This document shows positions 1-4,865 of a DNA stretch of 6,336 bases, one piece after another. The stretch spans positions 1 to 6,336 of the forward strand of contig CAMEAW010000163.1 of NCBI GenBank assembly GCA_945911685.1, in the 5' to 3' direction. The notes beneath the pieces were generated by a model, which worked only from the letters and a program-made list of their open reading frames with translations, was not told where the DNA came from and did not search any database. How positions within the stretch are numbered: position 1 is the first letter of the stretch; each line of letters opens with the position of its first letter. Source of the stretch: Bordetella parapertussis (GTDB lineage Bacteria; Pseudomonadota; Gammaproteobacteria; Burkholderiales; Burkholderiaceae_B). A program made the position numbers and the translations under genes.

Positions 1-1071
1 GAGCTTGGGATTGCCGGCCGTTGGGGCTTTGAAGCTGCGATCGAGGACATCAATAAAAAAGGTGGGTTACTTGGTCGCAAGGTCGTTGCCGTGATTCGCG
101 ATGATCTAGGTACGCCGCCTAAGTCCATTCAAAACATGACTGAGTTGATCGATAACGAGAAAGTCGTGGGCGTGGTTGGTCCGGCCAACTCGGGCAACGC
201 GTTGGCTTGGTTGCATCTGCCACAAGCGGCAAAAATCCCAGTTGTCGGCGCGATCGGCACCGCAACCGAGATCACGACTCGCTATGCCAAAGAGCCACAG
301 AACTATATGTTTAGGGTGTCGATGGTCGACCGTGAACAGGTCGCCTTGTTGGCCGCCTATGCGGTTAAAGCCTCGAAAAATAAAAAAATCGCCATCATCG
401 CTGACTCAACAGGTTACGGCCAAGCTGGGATCAAGGATGCGGTCGAGGTGCTTGAGTTACACGGCATCAAGCCCGTGTTGGTTGAGAAATTTGGACCTAA
501 GGATACCGACATCACGTCTCAGTTGACCAAAATAAAGAATGCAGGCGCTGACGCTGTGATTATTTATGCGATCGCTGATGGTGCTGCAAACGTCGTAAAA
601 AGTATGGAAAAAATTAACTACAGCCCCATCACCTTAGGGACTTGGGGAAATCTCAGCACGCTGTATTTTCGGATGACCGGCCCTAAGTTGGCACCTAACC
701 TGATCATTGCTGCCTCAACCACAGAAGACACCAACGAGCGCACTAAGGCTCTCGGTGAACGCGTGCGCAAGAACTTCCCTACCATGACGACCTTTGTTTG
801 CGCAGCACAGGCCTATGACGCGGTGACCTTGTTAGCCGCTGCAATCACCAAAGCTGGCACGACCGACGGTGCAAAGGTTGCTGCTGCACTTGAAGACTTA
901 TCAGGCGTACAGGGCATTATTAAAATGTACAACAAGCCCTTCACAAAAACTAAGCACGAAGGCTTGGGCGTAGAAGACTTTTATCTGGCAAAGTGGACAG
1001 AAGCAGGCAATATCGTTCGCTTTCAAGATGACGTCTTCAAGTCAATCACTGCTGCCGATTTAAAACGATAA
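1..1071 (+). CDS. ABC transporter substrate-binding protein, LivJ/LivK type (5' end missing)
   Basis: Periplasmic ligand-binding component of a HAAT-family ABC importer; it captures the solute and delivers it to the LivH/LivM channel. The frame is open from base 1, so the start and signal peptide lie off the left edge. 356 residues are visible, and family members are usually about 370-400, so perhaps 30-40 are missing. The visible N-terminus reads GFEAAIEDINKKGGLLGRKV, the classic first helix and strand of the Peripla_BP_6 fold. It is followed by VVGVVGPANSG and IPVVGAIGTATEIT, the two loops that in LivJ-like proteins line the ligand pocket, then YMFRVSMVDREQ and a second lobe with KIAIIADSTGYGQAG. 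The GTG at 91 is an internal Val codon, not a start. Stop is TAA at 1069-1071. The ligand is not predictable: branched-chain amino acid is the default label, but the linked oxidoreductase hints at another small molecule. Family call is firm; substrate is not. Confidence 0.93.
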   Translation, partial: ELGIAGRWGFEAAIEDINKKGGLLGRKVVAVIRDDLGTPPKSIQNMTELIDNEKVVGVVGPANSGNALAWLHLPQAAKIPVVGAIGTATEITTRYAKEPQNYMFRVSMVDREQVALLAAYAVKASKNKKIAIIADSTGYGQAGIKDAVEVLELHGIKPVLVEKFGPKDTDITSQLTKIKNAGADAVIIYAIADGAANVVKSMEKINYSPITLGTWGNLSTLYFRMTGPKLAPNLIIAASTTEDTNERTKALGERVRKNFPTMTTFVCAAQAYDAVTLLAAAITKAGTTDGAKVAAALEDLSGVQGIIKMYNKPFTKTKHEGLGVEDFYLAKWTEAGNIVRFQDDVFKSITAADLKR

Positions 1072-1087
1072 GTATTAAACGTTTGAT

Positions 1088-1123
1088 ACAGCCTTTCGCA
1101 CGACGGGTCGTGTGAAAGGCTGT
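1088..1123 (+). terminator. Strong stem-loop between binding-protein gene and livH (attenuator or mRNA 3'-end stabiliser)
   Basis: Left arm 1088-1103 (acagcctttcgcacga) pairs with right arm 1108-1123 (tcgtgtgaaaggctgt) over 16 positions, with one G-U wobble and a 4-base loop CGGG. Only a short TTT overlaps the 3' edge and GCATAG follows, so there is no proper U-tract for full intrinsic termination. It starts 17 bases after the binding-protein stop and ends 28 bases before the livH start. By analogy with other binding-protein operons, such a hairpin may give partial termination or protect the upstream mRNA from 3' exonucleases, giving excess binding protein over membrane subunits. The structure is seen directly; its role is inference. 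Confidence 0.7.
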
Positions 1124-1138
1124 TTGCATAGTAGACCC

Positions 1139-1146
1139 AAGGAAGG
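1139..1146 (+). promoter_or_regulatory. Ribosome binding site of livH
   Basis: The purine run AAGGAAGG lies 5 bases before the ATG at 1152. It supports that start and independent translation initiation after the stem-loop gap. I see no convincing -35/-10 pair in 1072-1151, so livH is probably transcribed by read-through. Confidence 0.7.
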
Positions 1147-1151
1147 TAGCA

Positions 1152-2069
1152 ATGGTTGCAATTCTGCAAGCTGTGTTCAGCGGCTTGGCGCTTGGTGGTA
1201 TTTATGCGTTGGTAGCGCTAGGCTTTAGTATCACGCACACCACGACAAAGACCTTCAATTTTGGTCAAGGTGAGTTTCTGGCCGTCGGCACACTCATTGG
1301 TGTGTCGATGGTGCTGCTGCTTGCTGGCAAGGACATCACTGAGGCACTTCAAGTCACCGATGTGACTCTTTTGCGCTACGTCTTAGGTCTAATTGCTAGC
1401 GTCGTCGTACTCGGTGTGTTGGGGGTATTGTTATATTTCACAGCGGTGCGCCCCTTCGTTGGATTTGTCGGAATGGCGTGGGTTATGAGCACCATTGGCT
1501 TTGGCATCATTATTCAAAACACTGCGCTTGCAATTTGGGGCCCCACTCCAATTGTCTTGCCTTCGCCGTTGGGTGATGACGTGATTCGAATTGGTGGCGC
1601 CGGAATTGTGCCGCAAGAGATATTGGTGCTCACTGCCAGCATTCTGATGATGTTCTGTATGGATTACGTGTTGCGCAAAACACGCTTTGGCAAGGCGGTG
1701 CGCGCCGTGGCGCATAGCCGCAACGCGGCGACCCTGATGGGCATTAATGTCTCGGCTATTGTGGTCCTGGCTTTTGTTGTGAGTTCAAGCTTAGCTGGTC
1801 TTGCCGGCATGCTTGTGGCACCAATCACTACGGCTTCTGTTTTTATGGGGTTAACGATTGCGCTCAAAGCCTTTTCGGCAGCCATTGTCGGCGGGCTGAA
1901 TAACCCGCGCGGCTGTATGTTAGGTGGATTTTTGTTGGGCCTGCTTGAGGCGCTCGTCGGCTTATGGCAGGCCGAGCTGCGCGAGATCAGCATCTTCTTG
2001 TTAATCATCGTGGTGTTAGCGCTCAAGCCCGAGGGCTTGTTGGGGCAACGTCAGGTGGAGAAGGTCTGA
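1152..2069 (+). CDS. livH: Branched-chain amino acid-type ABC transporter permease LivH
   Basis: Inner-membrane permease of 305 aa that pairs with the LivM domain to form the transport channel. It begins with FSGLALGGIYALVALGF (residues 9-25), the typical first LivH helix, followed by the family motif NFGQGEF (36-42). Several further hydrophobic segments follow; by family this would be about eight transmembrane helices. The cytoplasmic coupling loop that docks on the ATPase is visible as RKTRFGKAVRAVAHSRNAATLMGIN, starting near residue 175 (R178-F179-G180-K181). The downstream motif KAFSAAIVGGLNNPRG begins at residue 239, then GGFLLGLLEAL, and the end ALKPEGLLG is also characteristic. The start is fixed by a good ribosome binding site 5 bases upstream. 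The TGA at 2067-2069 shares its A with the next gene's ATG, indicating translational coupling. Length and motifs are normal. Confidence 0.95.
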   Translation: MVAILQAVFSGLALGGIYALVALGFSITHTTTKTFNFGQGEFLAVGTLIGVSMVLLLAGKDITEALQVTDVTLLRYVLGLIASVVVLGVLGVLLYFTAVRPFVGFVGMAWVMSTIGFGIIIQNTALAIWGPTPIVLPSPLGDDVIRIGGAGIVPQEILVLTASILMMFCMDYVLRKTRFGKAVRAVAHSRNAATLMGINVSAIVVLAFVVSSSLAGLAGMLVAPITTASVFMGLTIALKAFSAAIVGGLNNPRGCMLGGFLLGLLEALVGLWQAELREISIFLLIIVVLALKPEGLLGQRQVEKV

Positions 2070-3925
2070 TGCCTAGTCAATCGAACAAAGCACACTTGAT
2101 TGGTTTGGCCTTGATTGCAGCGGCGATTGTGTTGCTGCCGCTTTCAACCGCAAACGGATTTTATTTAAAGGTCATGTTCTTGATTGGCGTCAATTATTTG
2201 GCGGCGTCAGGCTTAAATGTTTTGGTTGGCATCACCGGTCAAAAATCGCTTGGGCACGCCGGATTATTTGCCGTAGGCGCCTATGCGGTGGCCTTGCTCA
2301 CCACGCGAGCAGGCTGGAACCCCTGGGTCGCCTTTGCCGCCAGTGGTGTCATCTCAGGTGTATTTGGCGCCATCATTGCCTTACCCGCCTTACGCGTTAA
2401 AGGCCCAGCTTTGGCGATGGTCACAATCGCGTTTGGCATCGTGATCGAAAAAATTGTGTCAGAGTGGCAAGATGTCTTTGGCGGGCAAGCCGGTATCTAC
2501 GGCGTCGTGCCCCCCAGCTTGTTTGGCGGCGTGCGTCTTGGGCCCAAAGAGTGGGTTTGGTTTGTCGGGTTTTTGGCGATTCTTGCGCACTTGTCGATTC
2601 GAGCCTTAGTCAATGGCAAGTATGGCCGTGCGTTCAGAGCCGTCAATACGGCTGAGGTTGCTGCCGAAAGTGTCGGCGTCAGTGTCTATCGTTTTAAAGT
2701 CTTGGCGTTTGTCGTCAGTGCGGTGACCTGCGGCTTGGCCGGTGCCTTGATTGCACAGCAAAACCAATACATCAGTTCAGATTTCATCACCTTTGGCCTG
2801 TCAATTTTCTTTCTGTTGATTGTGCTTTTTGGTGGCAGCTCGATTTATGGCCCTTTGCTCGGGGCGTTAGTGCTGACATTGTTGGATGCGTTTCTCGCAC
2901 GTTGGCCGCACCTTCAACACTTTACGTATGGGGCGCTATTACTGTTTGCGCTTTATGTCATGCCAGACGGTTTGTCAGGCATGGTACGCAATACCTCACG
3001 CAAGCTTTTTCCGGCTTGGTTTGCGCCTGCTTCAGTGAGTCAAGAGGCGGGCAGTTGGCGCCTCAGAGCTGACGAGGTTGCCGCACCTGATCTGCCCTTA
3101 TTAAAAACCGAGAATTTATATAAAGCCTACGGTGGCGTGATCCCGACCAATCGAGTGAGCATCAGCATCAAGTCAGGCCACATTCATTCGTTGATCGGCC
3201 CGAATGGCGCGGGTAAAACTACCTTGCTGAATATTCTGTCAGGTGTCACAGAGCCCGATAGCGGTACCGTCGAATTCAATGGTCGTTCAATTGCGGGGCT
3301 GCCGGCAAACAAAATCTGTAGCCTCGGTTTGGCCCGTACTTTTCAAAATCTTAAGTTGTTTGGCAACATGACCGTCTTAGAAAACGTTCAGGTGGGATTG
3401 CACTCGCGTTTAAAGGCAGGCATGCTCAGCTACCTGTTGAGTCTGCCACGTGCGCGCCACGAAGAGGCCTCAACCTACCGCGAGTCGCTACAGATTCTTG
3501 AATTACTAGGCTTGAAAGATAAAGCGCATGAGCTAGCAGGCAGCTTGCCGTATGGCCTGCAGCGTCGCCTTGAAATTGCCCGGGCCTTGGCGACCCATCC
3601 ACGCCTGCTACTACTTGACGAGCCCGCGGCAGGCTTGAACCCTCAAGAAACACAAGAGTTGATCCAAGTGATTTCTCAAATTCGCGACCTTGGCATCACA
3701 ATCCTTTTGATTGAACATCACATGGATTTGGTGATGGCAATTTCAGATCACGTCATCGTGCTGGACTATGGCGAGAAGATTGCCGAGGGCACCCCAGCCG
3801 AGATACAAAACAATCCGCGTGTGATCGCAGCTTATCTCGGGGTTGATGACGATCTAGATGATCTTGAAAATGCTGTACCAGAGTCGCTTCATGACAAGCC
3901 TGCCGGAGGCAACCATGTTCATTGA
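2069..3925 (+). CDS. Fused LivM permease-LivG ATPase of a HAAT-type ABC transporter
   Basis: 618-aa two-domain protein. Residues about 1-302 are a LivM permease: hydrophobic N-terminus, NYLAASGLNVLVGITGQKSLGHAGLFAVGAYA split around residue 57 (usual form GQ-hydrophobic-SLGHA; here Lys59), coupling loop NGKYGRAFRAV (Y185), and the domain end at MPDGLSG (M298). A linker of about 40 residues leads to a LivG ATPase (about 344-618) with Walker A GPNGAGKT 377-384, Q-loop Gln426, signature LPYGLQRRLE from 493, Walker B LLLLDE 513-518 and switch His550. The signature has Leu497 where many ABC ATPases have Gln; LivG proteins vary here (E. coli has Asp). After YLG (589-591) comes an unusual acidic tail of 27 residues. 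ATG 2069 is chosen over the upstream in-frame ATG 1964 because it has GGAG at 2057-2060 and overlaps the livH stop. LivM-LivG fusions of about 600 aa are known in proteobacteria, so this is not a sequencing artefact. Confidence 0.94.
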   Translation: MPSQSNKAHLIGLALIAAAIVLLPLSTANGFYLKVMFLIGVNYLAASGLNVLVGITGQKSLGHAGLFAVGAYAVALLTTRAGWNPWVAFAASGVISGVFGAIIALPALRVKGPALAMVTIAFGIVIEKIVSEWQDVFGGQAGIYGVVPPSLFGGVRLGPKEWVWFVGFLAILAHLSIRALVNGKYGRAFRAVNTAEVAAESVGVSVYRFKVLAFVVSAVTCGLAGALIAQQNQYISSDFITFGLSIFFLLIVLFGGSSIYGPLLGALVLTLLDAFLARWPHLQHFTYGALLLFALYVMPDGLSGMVRNTSRKLFPAWFAPASVSQEAGSWRLRADEVAAPDLPLLKTENLYKAYGGVIPTNRVSISIKSGHIHSLIGPNGAGKTTLLNILSGVTEPDSGTVEFNGRSIAGLPANKICSLGLARTFQNLKLFGNMTVLENVQVGLHSRLKAGMLSYLLSLPRARHEEASTYRESLQILELLGLKDKAHELAGSLPYGLQRRLEIARALATHPRLLLLDEPAAGLNPQETQELIQVISQIRDLGITILLIEHHMDLVMAISDHVIVLDYGEKIAEGTPAEIQNNPRVIAAYLGVDDDLDDLENAVPESLHDKPAGGNHVH

Positions 3926-4007
3926 GCCGTTGCACACTAAGTTCGTAAGGCGCGCGCATGTTCATGAGCTGTTTCGGGACAAGTGTGCTGGAGCTCACCA
4001 TGTCTAA
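3905..4007 (+). CDS. Possible 30-aa mini-ORF bridging livG and livF (start 3915), with its ribosome binding site
   Basis: Inside the last codons of the livM-livG gene, GGAGG at 3905-3909 sits 5 bases before an ATG at 3915. That is a stronger ribosome binding site than those of the real genes here. The frame is offset from livG and runs 30 codons to TAA at 4005-4007, so it overlaps the livG end by 11 bases and the first 8 bases of livF at ATG 4000. The product begins MFIEPLHTKFVRRAHVHELF and is rich in His and Arg; I recognise no family. It could be a relay that carries ribosomes across the 74-base livG-livF gap, or a chance frame. No coding evidence exists beyond the ribosome binding site and placement. 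Confidence 0.25.
3914..3973 (+). repeat. Imperfect direct repeat at the livG-livF junction
   Basis: The segment 3914-3931 (catgttcattgagccgtt) recurs at 3957-3973 (catgttcatgagctgtt) with one base deleted and one substitution. The first copy contains the livG stop, the second the upstream candidate livF start at 3958. Similarity fades afterwards. It suggests an old tandem duplication of the gene junction with a period of about 42-43 bases. Confidence 0.5.
3990..3993 (+). promoter_or_regulatory. Ribosome binding site deciding the livF start at 4000
   Basis: GGAG lies 6 bases before ATG 4000, which gives a protein starting MSNKSVLEVDQLEVRYG, the usual short lead-in for LivF. The in-frame ATG at 3958 has a weaker TAAGG at 3946-3950, seven bases upstream, and would add 14 residues (MFMSCFGTSVLELT) not typical of the family. 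Confidence 0.6.
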
Positions 4008-4725
4008 TAAATCGGTGCTTGAGGTGGATCAGCTTGAGGTGCGTTACGGCGCGATCGAGGCGATCAAAGGGATCTCATTGCACGTCAATGCGGGCGAGAT
4101 CGTGACGATTATTGGTGGCAATGGCGCCGGCAAAAGCACCTTGATGAAAACAATCTCAGGGCTCGAGCCAGCGGCGGCGGGTCGCGTATTGTTTGCTGGG
4201 CAAGATGTGACGCAGATGCCCGGCCACCTTCGCGTATCCCTGGGGATTGCGCAGTCTCCTGAGGGGCGGCAGGTGTTTCCGGATCAAACCGTCTTAGACA
4301 ATCTTTTGTTAGGCGCTTTTCATCGTAAAGATGGTCAAGCCGTGATTGAAACAGACGTGCAAGAGCAGTTCAGAATTTTTCCGAGGCTCAAAGAGCGCCA
4401 AGAGCAAATGGCCGGCACGCTGTCGGGCGGTGAGCAGCAGATGCTTGCCATTGGGCGCGCCTTGATGTCACGGCCAACTTTGTTGTTGATGGATGAGCCC
4501 TCCTTAGGCTTAGCACCTTTGATCGTAAAAGAAATCTTTGGTGTGATCCGTGCCCTGAAAGAGCGTGGCGTGACCATTTTGTTGGTTGAACAAATGGCTA
4601 ATCAAGCGCTCGCCGTCGCCGATCGCGCCTATGTGCTCGAAACGGGTCGCATTACACTAGAAGGTAAAGGTTCAGACTTACGGCGCGATCCCAAAGTACG
4701 CGCCGCCTATCTTGGAGCACACTGA
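4000..4725 (+). CDS. livF: HAAT-type ABC transporter ATPase LivF
   Basis: Second cytoplasmic ATPase of the importer, 241 aa from the chosen start, close to the usual 233-240. Motifs: N-terminal LEVDQLEVRYGAIEAIKGIS, Walker A GGNGAGKST (39-47, Lys45), the LivF-typical QSPEGRQVFPDQTVLDNL, signature LSGGEQQML from residue 141, Walker B LLLMDEPSLGLAP with Asp165-Glu166, and LLVEQMANQAL with Gln198 where most ABC ATPases have the switch His. That Gln is the normal LivF state (E. coli has VEQNANQAL), so LivF is the non-canonical partner and LivG, with its His, supplies the other site. It ends DPKVRAAYLGAH. An alternative in-frame start at 3958 would give 255 aa. The stop TGA 4723-4725 overlaps an ATG at 4725, and the last 33 coding-strand bases (stop included) belong to a duplicated 37-bp segment. 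Family call is firm. Confidence 0.95.
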   Translation: MSNKSVLEVDQLEVRYGAIEAIKGISLHVNAGEIVTIIGGNGAGKSTLMKTISGLEPAAAGRVLFAGQDVTQMPGHLRVSLGIAQSPEGRQVFPDQTVLDNLLLGAFHRKDGQAVIETDVQEQFRIFPRLKERQEQMAGTLSGGEQQMLAIGRALMSRPTLLLMDEPSLGLAPLIVKEIFGVIRALKERGVTILLVEQMANQALAVADRAYVLETGRITLEGKGSDLRRDPKVRAAYLGAH

Positions 4726-4766
4726 TGCTAAAGTACGCGCCGCCTATCTCGGAGCACACTGATGCT
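4693..4766 (+). repeat. 37-bp tandem duplication of the livF 3' end
   Basis: Bases 4693-4729 and 4730-4766 match at 36 of 37 positions (only T4713 versus C4750 differs). The unit begins AAAGTACGCGCCGCC, encodes the LivF end KVRAAYLGAH plus stop, and contains GGAG-7 nt-ATG. A third, decayed partial copy begins exactly 37 bases on, at 4767 (AAGGTGCGCGGCGCT, 11 of 15 matching). Because 37 is not a multiple of three, the second copy of the LivF tail lies in a different frame from livF. The high identity implies a recent event. Confidence 0.9.
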
Positions 4767-4864
4767 AAGGTGCGCGGCGCTGCCGCAGGGCGGTTTTGTT
4801 GGAGCACAAAGATGACGACGCTATCATTTCTGTTGCAGGGCAGTTTTGTTGGAGAAGAGCGATG
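4714..4864 (+). promoter_or_regulatory. Four iterated ribosome binding site-start modules between livF and the oxidoreductase gene
   Basis: GGAG occurs at 4714, 4751, 4801 and 4851, each exactly 7 bases before an ATG (4725, 4762, 4812, 4862). The first ATG overlaps the livF stop as TGATG. The second overlaps, again as TGATG, the stop at 4760-4762 of the duplicated livF tail. The third and fourth lie in ATGA overlaps with upstream mini-ORF stops. Only the last opens into a long gene. The regular spacing is seen directly; a role as a translational relay or as a means of tuning oxidoreductase output is inference. Confidence 0.75.
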
Positions 4865-4865
4865 A
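4725..4865 (+). CDS. Possible 46-aa mini-ORF linking livF to the GMC oxidoreductase
   Basis: The ATG at 4725 overlaps the livF stop by one base and has GGAG at 4714-4717. The frame stays open for 46 codons to TGA 4863-4865, which overlaps the oxidoreductase ATG as ATGA. It is thus the only single frame that joins livF to the next gene with overlaps at both ends. The product begins MLKYAPPISEHTDAKVRGAA, where DAKVRGAA echoes the LivF end DPKVRAAY, and ends MTTLSFLLQGSFVGEER, which echoes the oxidoreductase N-terminus. I recognise no domain. It looks assembled from duplicated ends of its neighbours. Whether it is translated is unknown. Confidence 0.35.
   Translation: MLKYAPPISEHTDAKVRGAAAGRFCWSTKMTTLSFLLQGSFVGEER
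4762..4815 (+). CDS. Possible 17-aa leader-like peptide, first duplicate of oxidoreductase N-terminus
   Basis: GGAG at 4751 lies 7 bases before ATG 4762. The product is MLRCAALPQGGFVGAQR, and its TGA (4813-4815) sits in an ATGA overlap with the next start. The LPQGGF segment aligns with FPQGSF of the oxidoreductase. It is too short for statistical support, so translation is speculative. Confidence 0.25.
   Translation: MLRCAALPQGGFVGAQR
4812..4865 (+). CDS. Possible 17-aa leader-like peptide, second duplicate of oxidoreductase N-terminus
   Basis: GGAG at 4801 lies 7 bases before ATG 4812. The product MTTLSFLLQGSFVGEER aligns without gaps to MTTPSAFPQGSFDYIII of the oxidoreductase, then ends at TGA 4863-4865 in an ATGA overlap with the oxidoreductase start. 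It is also in frame with, and forms the end of, the longer frame from 4725. Confidence 0.3.
   Translation: MTTLSFLLQGSFVGEER

Noticed and set aside
91..93. GTG at 91 as the start of the binding-protein gene
   Set aside because: The frame is open back to base 1 and the upstream residues are the conserved first helix of the family, so this Val is internal.
1072..1151. A promoter for livH in the gap
   Set aside because: TTGATA at 1083-1088 looks like a -35 box, but no -10 box occurs 16-18 bases on, and the region is occupied by the hairpin.
1431..2026. Open frames on the - strand inside livH, and similar ones inside livG, livF and the oxidoreductase gene
   Set aside because: Each lies opposite a well-supported gene, has low-complexity His/Arg/Ser/Pro-rich product and no recognisable domain, so they are antisense shadows.
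1964..2068. An in-frame upstream ATG at 1964 that would extend the LivM-LivG protein by 35 residues
   Set aside because: The extension lies wholly inside the livH coding region, reads as non-hydrophobic residues unlike a LivM start, and ATG 2069 has its own GGAG plus the one-base overlap with the livH stop.
4737..4780. Hairpin with GCGCCGC (4737-4743) and GCGGCGC (4774-4780) around the second GGAG-ATG as an RNA switch
   Set aside because: Only 7 pairs with a 30-base loop that leaves the ribosome binding site unpaired, and the same bases are explained by repeated livF codons.
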